DNA of 64,000 nucleotides from Peribacillus sp. FSL E2-0218. GTDB lineage: Bacteria > Bacillota > Bacilli > Bacillales > DSM-1321. This document shows positions 42,041 to 49,786 of this stretch, piece by piece (positions within the stretch are counted from its first letter, which is position 1; the number at the start of each line of letters is the position of its first letter). Position numbers and translations under genes: made by a program. The stretch is taken from the NCBI RefSeq assembly GCF_037992945.1, contig NZ_CP150304.1:871501-935500 (forward strand), given 5' to 3'. Below the pieces are notes generated by a model, which ran no database searches, had not been told where the DNA came from, and saw only the letters and a list, made by a program, of their open reading frames with translations.

Positions 42041-43351
42041 TTATGTGATAGCTCCCGTCAAAATAGCAACAATGATGAGAATTAATGAACAAATAAGGGC
42101 CCATTTAAATGCAAACCGCTGCAGTTCACCGATATCCGTTTTTACCATACCTACTATTAGAAGCGTCGAAGCAACGAGCGGACTTAAAAAATGTATCGGC
42201 TGGCCCAGTACGGAAGCCCGGGCAACTTCCAATGGATTCACTCCATATGCAGCACCTGCTTCAGCAAGGATGGGGAGAACCCCAAAGTAATAAGCATCAT
42301 TGGATAAGACGAATGTAAAGGGCATGCTGGTCAAGGCAACGACCAAAGGGAAAAATGAGCCTAAAGAATCTGGAATGATGGCGACTAGTGAATTTGCGAT
42401 CGCATTAACCATTTTAGTGCCTGAAAATATCCCCGTGAAAATCCCAGCCGCAAAGACCAATGTTACTACCGTTATGGCGTTGCCAGCATGGGCCATGACC
42501 CGTTCCCTTTGCTGCTCCAAATTAGGATAATTGATGATTGAAGCAAGAACAAAACCAATCAGGAATAAAACAGGTACCGGTATTAATCCCATTACCAGGA
42601 CGACCATGACCGCAAGCGTTAAGATAAGGTTGATCCAAATTAATTTTGGCCGCTTTACATCATCAGGCATGACGGAAGTGACCGCTGCCTCATCAAGAGC
42701 TACTTTCATTCCTGGAGCGTAATGGATTTGAACGATGCCAAGCTTCTTACGCTCCTGTTTTCCAAGTACATAGGCAGTAAAAAGAATGGCAGCCATACCG
42801 GCCAGCATGGTTGGGATGATCGGAATGAAGAACTCATTTGCATGTAAACCTAAAGAGGCGATCGCTCTTGTGGCAGGGCCTCCCCAAGGCGTCATTCCAC
42901 TCATGATACTTACGGAAAGCATGGATATCGTAGCAAGAATGAGGGGATTCATGCCAAGCCTCAAGTAAAGCGGCAGCATGGCAGAAACCGTAATCATATG
43001 CGTCGTGGTTCCATCACCGTCCAAAGCCACGGTCATGGCTATCACGGCAGTTCCTATTGCTATCTTCACTGGATCTCCCTTCACGATTTTCAACATCGAT
43101 TTGATAAGCGGATCGAATAGGCCTGCATCAATAAGGATTCCGAAAAACAAGATGGCGAACAATAGTAAGGCAGCTGAAGGAGCAACAACTTTTAACCCTT
43201 CAAGCATCATATCCCCAAGTTTGGAACCAAAACCGCCAATGAGGGCAAAAATGATAGGGACAATCGTCAAGGCTGTAACCGGAGACAAACGTTTGGACAT
43301 AATTAAGTAAGTGAAGATGACGACCATTGAAACACCAAGAAAAGTAAGTAT
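42041..43351 (-). CDS. CitMHS family citrate/tricarboxylate transporter (probable ATA start)
   Basis: 436 residues if it begins at the ATA of 43351-43349, or 428 from the ATG at 43327. AGGAGG (43365-43360 on the minus strand) is 8 bases from the ATA and 32 from the ATG. The extra residues ILTFLGVS complete the first helix as in other CitMHS proteins. About 12 membrane segments are present, with VALDGDGTTTHMITVSAMLP, MTPWGGPATRAIASLG and TFVLSNDAYYFGVLPIL typical of CitM/CitH carriers that import metal-citrate complexes with protons. It lies downstream of a CcpC-like LysR gene on the same strand, separated by a terminator. Confidence 0.92.
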   Translation of the reverse strand: MLTFLGVSMVVIFTYLIMSKRLSPVTALTIVPIIFALIGGFGSKLGDMMLEGLKVVAPSAALLLFAILFFGILIDAGLFDPLIKSMLKIVKGDPVKIAIGTAVIAMTVALDGDGTTTHMITVSAMLPLYLRLGMNPLILATISMLSVSIMSGMTPWGGPATRAIASLGLHANEFFIPIIPTMLAGMAAILFTAYVLGKQERKKLGIVQIHYAPGMKVALDEAAVTSVMPDDVKRPKLIWINLILTLAVMVVLVMGLIPVPVLFLIGFVLASIINYPNLEQQRERVMAHAGNAITVVTLVFAAGIFTGIFSGTKMVNAIANSLVAIIPDSLGSFFPLVVALTSMPFTFVLSNDAYYFGVLPILAEAGAAYGVNPLEVARASVLGQPIHFLSPLVASTLLIVGMVKTDIGELQRFAFKWALICSLILIIVAILTGAIT

Positions 43352-43463
43352 GATATTCCCCTCCTATAAAGAAATCGCTTACAAAATGAATCAGCTACAA
43401 AAGGTAAACCAGTCTTATAGTTTCCAACTCTCATTCTTTTTTTAGAATATTACAAAATTTTAA

Positions 43464-43478
43464 ATAAGTAAAATACAT
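43464..43478. promoter_or_regulatory. 15-base element shared by citM-like and prpF promoters (site 1)
   Basis: ATAAGTAAAATACAT here is the exact complement of ATGTATTTTACTTAT at 44493-44507 before prpF. It is 113 bases upstream of the transporter start. It may be a LysR(2) binding site common to both genes. Confidence 0.5.
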
Positions 43479-43533
43479 GATTTTTATTGTTTTTATAAAA
43501 AAAAACTTATAATCCAAAATCAAAAAATAAAAA

Positions 43534-43567
43534 GCACAATGAAAATGGGGAACCATTTTCATTGTGC
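43534..43567 (-). terminator. Terminator of lysR(2)
   Basis: A perfect 15-base stem GCACAATGAAAATGG-GGAA-CCATTTTCATTGTGC. On the minus strand it is followed by TTTTTATTTTTTGATTTT, so it ends the lysR(2) transcript 8 bases past its stop. Confidence 0.9.
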
Positions 43568-43574
43568 CATATGT

Positions 43575-44438
43575 TCAGAGAGTGGCGTTTTTATTTAAAA
43601 AATCAATGAAGTTTTTAACGGAAGATAGCTTTAATGCTTCTTGGTTATACATTAACCATGTATTTCTTAATACAGGTTCTCCATTTTTATAGGATAATCC
43701 GTACGTATGCAAGTTATCGGCTGGCTGCATGCATATTTCCGGCAATATGGAAACGCCAAGATCGTTTTTAACCATCTCTTTGCACGTTTCCTGCCGATCC
43801 GTCTCCATGGTAACGAGCGGAGGTTCCGAGAATCTGTCGTGCCACCAGCCGTTAATTAAGTTTTTTAGCGAACTATCAGTTTTGTAATTGATGAACGGAA
43901 GTTCCGGAAGATTATCCAAATCGACCTGTTTTTTAGAAATTAAGCAAAGTCTTTCTTTATGCAGCAACGTTTTAATCCCATACCATTCATAATTCCCCCG
44001 TAAAATGCCCAATTGGACACTCGAAGAATCAAGAAGGTGCATAATTTCCGTACTCCATCCTGTATTGACATTAAATTGGACATGAGGAAATTGGGTAGAA
44101 AAACTTTTCAATAATTTTGGAAGCTTATATTGGGCGAAATTACTGGAAACCCCCAGCCGTAACGTGCCTCTTACCTCATTTTGCATATTCAACATATAAT
44201 CTTTGGTTTGCTGCAGTTTTTTGACCATTTCCTCTGCATAACCAGCTAAATGTATCCCTTCGGAAGTGAATTCGATACCACCCTTGATTTTAAAGAAAAT
44301 ACTTGTTCCAAACTCTTTCTCCAAGTTTTTAAGTCGGTAGGTTAATGCAGGCTGAGAAATATATAAACGCTCTGCGGCACGAGTGATGCTTTTTTCTTCA
44401 TAAAGCACCCTTATCGCTGTCCAATCTTTTTCGTCCAT
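43575..44438 (-). CDS. LysR family regulator, CcpC-like (2)
   Basis: 287 residues from ATG 44438; GTG 44447 is in frame but overlaps the AAGAGG site. It is a clear paralogue of the LysR protein at 39217-40089. The HTH reads SITRAAERLYISQPALTYRL. The effector domain has NVNTGWSSEIMHLLDSSSVQ, LGILRGNYEWYGIKTLL, WWHDRFSEPPLVTMETD and RQETCKEMVKNDLGVSILPE, strongly like CcpC. It is divergent from prpF and upstream of the CitMHS gene, so it probably controls tricarboxylate uptake and isomerisation in response to a citrate-like inducer. Confidence 0.9.
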   Translation of the reverse strand: MDEKDWTAIRVLYEEKSITRAAERLYISQPALTYRLKNLEKEFGTSIFFKIKGGIEFTSEGIHLAGYAEEMVKKLQQTKDYMLNMQNEVRGTLRLGVSSNFAQYKLPKLLKSFSTQFPHVQFNVNTGWSTEIMHLLDSSSVQLGILRGNYEWYGIKTLLHKERLCLISKKQVDLDNLPELPFINYKTDSSLKNLINGWWHDRFSEPPLVTMETDRQETCKEMVKNDLGVSILPEICMQPADNLHTYGLSYKNGEPVLRNTWLMYNQEALKLSSVKNFIDFLNKNATL

Positions 44439-44492
44439 ACTAAACACCTCTTTACTGATTATAAGATTTTTTTTTGTTTTTTTAAAAAAAAT

Positions 44493-44519
44493 ATGTATTT
44501 TACTTATAATTCAATTTAT
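44493..44519. promoter_or_regulatory. LysR(2)-prpF spacer sites (shared 15-mer and ATAA-N6-TTAT)
   Basis: ATGTATTTTACTTAT (44493-44507) is identical in complement to 43464-43478. It is followed by ATAATTCAATTTAT (44506-44519), one base short of the CcpC motif ATAA-N7-TTAT and close to ATAATTCAATATTAT in the lysR(1) spacer. TATACT at 44524-44529 may be the prpF -10. Confidence 0.55.
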
Positions 44520-44580
44520 CATACTATACTTTCAAAGGAACTGGTAGTGCTGGAATACTATTTTAAAGGTGGTTAATGTA

Positions 44581-45708
44581 ATGAAAATACCAGTAGTATT
44601 GATGCGTGGCGGTACAAGTAAAGGGGTCTTTTTCAATTATGAACATATGCCTTCCGATCCGTTACAGTGGGAAGCGTTTTTACTGGATGTAATGGGTAGT
44701 CCCGATCATAGACAGATTGATGGTCTTGGTGGAGCTAATTCATTGACTAGTAAAGCAGCGATCATCAAGAAGTCTGATTCATTGGATTATGATGTGGAGT
44801 ACACATTCGCCCAGATAAGCATAGATAATCAGATGGTGGATTTTAAAGGGAATTGTGGGAATATATCATCCGGGGTAGGACCATACGCCATTGAGCAAGG
44901 ATTAGTTCCGGCCATCGAACCTGTTACAACGGTAAGGATTTTTAATAAAAATACACAAAAATTGATTACAGCAGAAGTGGAAGTTGAAAATGGACAAGTG
45001 AAAACAGAGGGAGCCTGCTCCATTCCAGGCGTTCCTGGGACTGGGTCACCTGTATACCTGTCTTTTAATCGTGCAGAAGGGGCTGTAACCGGGAAGATTT
45101 TCCCTACAGGAAACCCAATTGACATGATCAAAACTAAAGACCGGTTGATCCCAGTTTCGATTATTGACGTCGCAAATCCCCTTGTTTTTGTAAGAGCTCA
45201 TGATATCGGCTTGGTCGGAAGTGAATTGCCTGCGGACTTTTCACAGGAAAAACTAAATGAACTGGAAGAAATCCGCGCCATTGCAGCGGAAATGTGTCAA
45301 TTTTCCGATAGGAAAACTGCAACGATTAAATCTCCTGCTGTGCCCAAAATGACCATCATTGCCCCTCCTATGAATTATATAGATGTAACAGGAACGGAAA
45401 GGAAAGCGGACGACATGGATTTGGTGATCAGGATGATGTCCATGCAAAAGCCTCATCAAGCGCTTGCCATTACAGGGGCTATCTGCACAACTGCCGGAGC
45501 GTACTTACAGGAAACGATCTTATCTGAAATGGTGAAAATTAGAAACGAGATTCTCCGATTGGCCCACCCCGCAGGTATAATGGAAACAAAGGTTGACTTC
45601 CTTGCAGGACATATCCGCGCCATTAAAGTTGTCCGCACAGCGAGGATCATCTTAGAAGGATACGTGTACACGAAAAGAAATTACGAACTTATTCACCAAT
45701 TGGCATGA
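44581..45708 (+). CDS. prpF: PrpF family isomerase (aconitate / methylaconitate / oxalomesaconate type)
   Basis: 375 residues from ATG 44581, 8 bases after AAAGGTGG; the in-frame GTG at 44569 is within that site. The PrpF opening is exact: PVVLMRGGTSKGVFF (residues 4-18). The catalytic-type Cys lies in KGNCGNISSGVGPYAIEQG (Cys at about 92), and GTGSPVYL and HPAGIME follow. The diaminopimelate-epimerase-like fold moves double bonds or cis/trans geometry of aconitate-like acids. No prpB/C/D genes are nearby, so methylcitrate metabolism is less likely than use of trans-aconitate or a related tricarboxylate taken up by the adjacent CitMHS carrier (inference). Confidence 0.9.
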   Translation: MKIPVVLMRGGTSKGVFFNYEHMPSDPLQWEAFLLDVMGSPDHRQIDGLGGANSLTSKAAIIKKSDSLDYDVEYTFAQISIDNQMVDFKGNCGNISSGVGPYAIEQGLVPAIEPVTTVRIFNKNTQKLITAEVEVENGQVKTEGACSIPGVPGTGSPVYLSFNRAEGAVTGKIFPTGNPIDMIKTKDRLIPVSIIDVANPLVFVRAHDIGLVGSELPADFSQEKLNELEEIRAIAAEMCQFSDRKTATIKSPAVPKMTIIAPPMNYIDVTGTERKADDMDLVIRMMSMQKPHQALAITGAICTTAGAYLQETILSEMVKIRNEILRLAHPAGIMETKVDFLAGHIRAIKVVRTARIILEGYVYTKRNYELIHQLA

Positions 45709-46200
45709 ATCGTTAACTCAATAAACCCAAAACACATTTGCTAAGACGACGCATCGAGTGTCCATCGATCTGTTATGCTCGCAGGTTCTAACCAATCCGT
45801 ACCCGCTAGTGTCATCACTAGCTTCTCCAATTTCGCTACGCCAAATTTTATGACCGTTAACCAAACATGGATTTATGCACGATAATCAGCTGATCATTCC
45901 CGTTATCTATCGATTCATACACCCTCTGAAAAACGTTTCGGTACAGCTTCAGGTATAGGATGGGTACTGTGTGGATCGGTTTTAAGTGGGCTGTATTTTT
46001 TCGGCACCGCCGAAGATAAGGAACGATCAGCTTGGTTGGTGACTTAAATGGCAGAAGGTACTGACCATAGGGAAGCATTTTTTTCAAGGAATTTATAAAA
46101 TTTGAAGGAAATGTACAATCGATCGACTACGTCAAATGGGCTGTACACATACTGGAGAATGATTGTGCATCACAGTCATGAATGATTGTAGCTTCTTTTT
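45709..46200. other. 492-base intergenic stretch with no supported gene
   Basis: A hairpin GCTAGTG-TCAT-CACTAGC (45805-45822) follows prpF but lacks a U run. A plus-strand fragment near 45953-46047 reads SGIGWVLCGSVLSGLYFFGT then AEDKERSAWLVT and stop, which looks like the end of a membrane protein but has no start or ribosome site. A minus-strand frame at 45857-46087 has no support. Confidence 0.4.
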
Positions 46201-46452
46201 GTGAACAAGATAGTATTTTTGAAGTTGAAGATTATTTTTCAAAGATCTATAAGAGAATTAGGTTTGCAGGAACCTTTACCCGAAGAATGTACAAATGATT
46301 ATATGGAGATATTATTAACGAAAATTTCAAATGGTGAAGGAGATGTTCTTGAAATCGCTGATGAGATATATACCGTCGTCCGTGAACATTTCCCTAATGA
46401 AAGTTTATCAGTCTGGTATGATATTAGTGAAAAAATTCATGTCCTTCAATAG
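46201..46452 (+). CDS. Hypothetical protein, 83 residues
   Basis: From GTG 46201, with no clear ribosome site; the true start may be later. The product is acidic and mostly helical (ECTNDYMEILLTKISNGEGD, VLEIADEIYTVVREHFPNES). No domain was recognised. Amino-acid usage looks natural, which is the main support. It stands between an empty region and a minus-strand small gene. Confidence 0.45.
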   Translation: MNKIVFLKLKIIFQRSIRELGLQEPLPEECTNDYMEILLTKISNGEGDVLEIADEIYTVVREHFPNESLSVWYDISEKIHVLQ

Positions 46453-46545
46453 GGTGATAATATTGAAAGTTTAACTAAGGGTGCATTAATTACAACGATC
46501 GTGGAAGAAGCCAAAACACAATTAAAAAGCCATTGTAAATGAACG

Positions 46546-46716
46546 TTACCAGTTGTACCAAACGATTCCTCCTAAAATGAAGATGGGGATGCAAGCCATG
46601 AATATTCCATAAAAAGATAATTCAAATTCTTCGGGATTTCCACTAAAGGATCTAAGACCTGTTCTATCCATTGAAGGTCTTTTTAGGCTGTTTTTTTCCT
46701 CTTCTTTTTTGCTCAT
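46546..46716 (-). CDS. Small single-TM hypothetical protein, 56 residues
   Basis: It starts at ATG 46716 after AAGGGAGAGGG; the frame continues upstream but without a ribosome site. The N-terminal half is hydrophilic (MSKKEEEKNSLKRPSMDRTG). The C-terminal helix GIFMACIPIFILGGIVWYNW spans the membrane once, placing the N-terminus inside. No family was recognised. Isolated gene. Confidence 0.6.
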   Translation of the reverse strand: MSKKEEEKNSLKRPSMDRTGLRSFSGNPEEFELSFYGIFMACIPIFILGGIVWYNW

Positions 46717-46951
46717 GAATCCCTCTCCCTTCCGACTAATATATTCCATTTTACAATTTACTACGAAAAAAATCACCTAATTCCTACATTCTCTGCTTGA
46801 TGGTGCTTTGTTCATAAATAAATACATATTGATGCGATATTGCGCGTTTGTGTATAATTTGAAGTGGTGAAGCATGAGTTCATTGAAATTGTGGCAGAAT
46901 ATAAGGTTGTTTTTGGCTACTTTGTTGCGATTCAACAAGTAATGCGATGTG

Positions 46952-47075
46952 GTTGATTTCGCCTCCAATGGAAAGCTTTACAGAGGGCGGGCGGTTGCTT
47001 CCTCGGCATGAACGCCTGGTCAGTTTCACTTGTCCAGCTGCTCCCGCAGGAGTTTCGCAATCTCCTTCAATCAAC
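46952..47075 (+). repeat. GC-rich structured repeat, free copy without transposase
   Basis: It follows the IS leader block in order: GTTGATTTC at the left, then GGAAAGC, GGGCGG, CTTCCTCGGC, CTCCCGCAGGAGTTTCGCA and CTTCAATCAAC at the right. Internal parts are more diverged. No IS terminal repeats or transposase are nearby, so the block exists independently or is an IS relic. Confidence 0.65.
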
Positions 47076-47138
47076 CTGGAATTGCTTCGTTTTAAAACCA
47101 ACAAAAGAACCTAATTTAAAGAAAGTTTGGTGACTTCA

Positions 47139-47684
47139 ATGTCCACGGTGGATAGAAGAATACTCAAATCCCAACAAGCGATTAAAAAAGCTTTCATCGA
47201 ACTGATGTCTGAAAAAAATTTCGACCAGATTACGATACAAGATATATCCGACAGGGCAAATGTAGGCAGAAGGACAATATATCATCATTATCTCGATAAG
47301 TTTGATTTACTGGATAAGCTCATTGAAGAACATATTAACGAACTAAGAAAACTGTGCCGATCAGCATCGGAAATGGATTTCATAGATGCGAATCTGATTT
47401 GGTTCGAATACTTTGAAAGAAATTTCTTATTCTTTTCGACGATGTTAAAGAGCAAGGGGGCTTCCGCTTTTCGGAGTCAGTTCCTGGAATTTGTCATGGA
47501 GGAATTAAGCGTTGATGTGAATATAAACGAAGGGGGAAATCAAGGATTAAGTAAAGAAGTCGTTCTTAGGTTCTTCGGATCCGCTGTAGTAGGCGTAGTC
47601 GAATCATATTTCAGGAAAGATATACCTGATCCGCCTCAAGTCGTCGCAGAACAATTGGGACTTTTATTGGACAGGAACCTATAA
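47139..47684 (+). CDS. TetR family regulator
   Basis: 181 residues from ATG 47139, 5 bases after GGTGA; the upstream in-frame TTG 47127 is less likely. The HTH part reads FIELMSEKNFDQITIQDISD then RANVGRRTIYHHYLDKFDLL, a DhaS/YsiA-like TetR opening. The C-terminal ligand domain is typical of the TetR_C_8-like group. The next gene is a short unknown protein 40 bases downstream. Its target is not apparent. Confidence 0.88.
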   Translation: MSTVDRRILKSQQAIKKAFIELMSEKNFDQITIQDISDRANVGRRTIYHHYLDKFDLLDKLIEEHINELRKLCRSASEMDFIDANLIWFEYFERNFLFFSTMLKSKGASAFRSQFLEFVMEELSVDVNINEGGNQGLSKEVVLRFFGSAVVGVVESYFRKDIPDPPQVVAEQLGLLLDRNL

Positions 47685-47724
47685 TTGTCTCCATCATGAA
47701 TGGGTCCCGATTGAGTGGGGAGTA

Positions 47725-47958
47725 ATGGAAGCGAAAATTCAAAGGCTGTTGGCCGATTTGGAATCAATGAACAGGGAAGTCCGATATGAAGACTATACGA
47801 AGTTTGTCACGGCAAGACATACTTTGCAGTCCATTTGGAGAGCGGCTTGGCTGATACCTGGACAACTGGATATGTTAATCTTACTTTTCGCTTTTGCGTT
47901 GATTTTATATCCAATAAGCCTCGATCAGGGGAGGGCTCACTCTGTTAGGAAGCCATAA
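47725..47958 (+). CDS. Hypothetical protein, 77 residues, possibly truncated
   Basis: ATG 47725 follows GTGGGGAG at good distance. A helical charged part (MEAKIQRLLADLESMNREVR) is followed by one hydrophobic segment (LDMLILLFAFALILYPISL) and a short polar tail. The segment ends abruptly, and it may be the beginning of a once longer membrane protein. It shares a bidirectional terminator with the convergent TPP enzyme gene. No family was recognised. Confidence 0.45.
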   Translation: MEAKIQRLLADLESMNREVRYEDYTKFVTARHTLQSIWRAAWLIPGQLDMLILLFAFALILYPISLDQGRAHSVRKP

Positions 47959-47962
47959 AATG

Positions 47963-47990
47963 AAAAGGGATCCAAAGGGGATCCCTTTTT
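47963..47990. terminator. Bidirectional terminator
   Basis: An 11-base perfect stem AAAAGGGATCC-AAAGG-GGATCCCTTTT between convergent genes, T-rich on both strands. Confidence 0.85.
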
Positions 47991-48001
47991 AATTCACCTG
48001 A

Positions 48002-49726
48002 CTAGCGCAGGAGATTTGTTTTGGCAAGTTCGATTAATTTATTGCCATCACCATTGAGCACTGCCTTGACCATCCATAATGTAAAACCATGTGCTTGGTC
48101 AAATTCTATTCTTGGCGGAAGGGATATTTCCTGGCGATTCACGAGTACATCCAATAATACGGGTCCATCATGTTCAAAAGCCCGCTTCAGTGAATCCTGG
48201 AGGTCTGCTGGATCTTCTACACGTATCCCCATAATTCCCATTGCTTCGGCAACGGCTGCCAGGTTCGGGTTTTTAAGCTCTGTACCGGTTTCCAAATAGC
48301 CTGCTGCCTTCATCTCCAATTCGACAAAGCTAAGCGCACTGTTGTTGAATACGATGATCTTTACGGGCAGATTATGCTGTCGCAGGGTCAGCATATCTCC
48401 CATTAACATGGAAAGGCCCCCATCGCCTGAAAGGGCAATGACCTGCCTGCCTGAATCGATGCACTGCGCCCCGATTGCTTGCGGCAAGGCATTTGCCATC
48501 GAACCGTGATTGAAGGATCCCAATAATCTCCTTTTTCCATTCATTTCAAGGTACCTGGCTGCCCACAAGGTAGGTGTCCCTACGTCACAGGTGAAGATCG
48601 CATCCTCGCTGGCAAGGTCACTGACCATTTTCGTTAAGTATTGAGGGTGGATGGGTGTATGGCCTGGTTTGCCTACTGCTAGTTCATCAAGCCCTTCGCG
48701 GACATTTTTATAATGATCGACAAATTTATTCAAGTGTCGCTGGCCATGCTTTTCTGTTAGATAAGGAAGCAATGCTTCAATCGTATTCTTGACATCACCG
48801 CATAGGCCCAATGTTAAATTTGCCCGTCGCCCAAGGTGCTCAGCCCTGAGGTCAACCTGAAGGATTTGGGCTTTCTTGGGGAAGAATTGTCGGTATGGGA
48901 AGTCGGTTCCGAGCATCAGCAATACATCACAATCCATCATGGCGTGATATCCTGAAGAGTAGCCAATCAGACCTGTAAGACCTACAGAGTATGGATTATC
49001 ATATTCAAGATGCTCCTTCCCACGTAGGGCGATGACCATCGGTGACTTCAACCGGTCACAGAGTTCCATCAGCTGGGGATGGGCGCCTTCACAGCCTGCA
49101 CCGCATAATAATGTAATTCGCTTGCCATCATTTAAATATTCCGCCAGCCTTTGCAATTCGGCATCGGATGGGCGGACAACGGGTTCCGTCACATGGACGA
49201 CCTTCTCAGGGACGGCTTCACTGTCAGGCATTGCAGCTACATCACCCGGAAGAACCAAAACGGCGACGCCTTTTCTTGAAACCGCATGCTGCATGGCGAT
49301 TGTGACCATACGAGGCATATGCTCAGGTTTCGACACCAGTTCACTGAAGTGGCTGCATTCCTTGAAAAGCTGTTCAGGGTGGGTCTGTTGGAAATACTCG
49401 CCGCCAATTTCATTGCTTGGAATATGGGCCGCGATAGCCAAGACGGGAATCCGGCTGCGATGGCAATCATACAAGCCATTGATAAGATGAAGGTTCCCAG
49501 GGCCGCTGCTGCCTGCGCAAACGGCGATGCTGCCGCTCAACAGGGAATCCGAGCCTGCGGCAAATGCTGCGACTTCTTCGTGACGGACCCCGATCCACTC
49601 GATCTTGCCAGAGCGTCTGATGGAATCGAGGACAGCATTCAAGGAGTCTCCAACAATTCCATAAATCCTTTTCACACCTGCTTGCAATAATGAGTCAATT
49701 AATAGGTCTGCGATTGTTTGCTTCAT
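48002..49726 (-). CDS. Thiamine-diphosphate-dependent pyruvate oxidase-like enzyme (PoxB/YdaP type)
   Basis: 574 residues, full length for the POX group. The N-terminal PYR domain has GVRHEEVAAFAAGSDSLLSG with the catalytic Glu, the central domain binds FAD, and the C-terminal PP domain has the ThDP-binding motif GDGGLSMLMGDMLTLRQHNL then ending in IVFNN (about residues 427-455). The family decarboxylates pyruvate to acetate or acetyl phosphate with electrons to quinone or oxygen. It lies 60 bases downstream of an OFA-type MFS gene on the same strand and may form an operon with it. Confidence 0.9.
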   Translation of the reverse strand: MKQTIADLLIDSLLQAGVKRIYGIVGDSLNAVLDSIRRSGKIEWIGVRHEEVAAFAAGSDSLLSGSIAVCAGSSGPGNLHLINGLYDCHRSRIPVLAIAAHIPSNEIGGEYFQQTHPEQLFKECSHFSELVSKPEHMPRMVTIAMQHAVSRKGVAVLVLPGDVAAMPDSEAVPEKVVHVTEPVVRPSDAELQRLAEYLNDGKRITLLCGAGCEGAHPQLMELCDRLKSPMVIALRGKEHLEYDNPYSVGLTGLIGYSSGYHAMMDCDVLLMLGTDFPYRQFFPKKAQILQVDLRAEHLGRRANLTLGLCGDVKNTIEALLPYLTEKHGQRHLNKFVDHYKNVREGLDELAVGKPGHTPIHPQYLTKMVSDLASEDAIFTCDVGTPTLWAARYLEMNGKRRLLGSFNHGSMANALPQAIGAQCIDSGRQVIALSGDGGLSMLMGDMLTLRQHNLPVKIIVFNNSALSFVELEMKAAGYLETGTELKNPNLAAVAEAMGIMGIRVEDPADLQDSLKRAFEHDGPVLLDVLVNRQEISLPPRIEFDQAHGFTLWMVKAVLNGDGNKLIELAKTNLLR

Positions 49727-49786
49727 TCTTTTCCTCCTTGATCTTCATGATGATAATAGATGCTTCCTAATTGGGAGATGCAATGG

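Noticed and set aside
45857..46087. Minus-strand 76-residue frame after prpF
   Set aside because: No ribosome site or family; composition not convincing.
49032..49690. Plus-strand open frames opposite the TPP enzyme gene
   Set aside because: Antisense shadows of a well-supported 574-residue enzyme.
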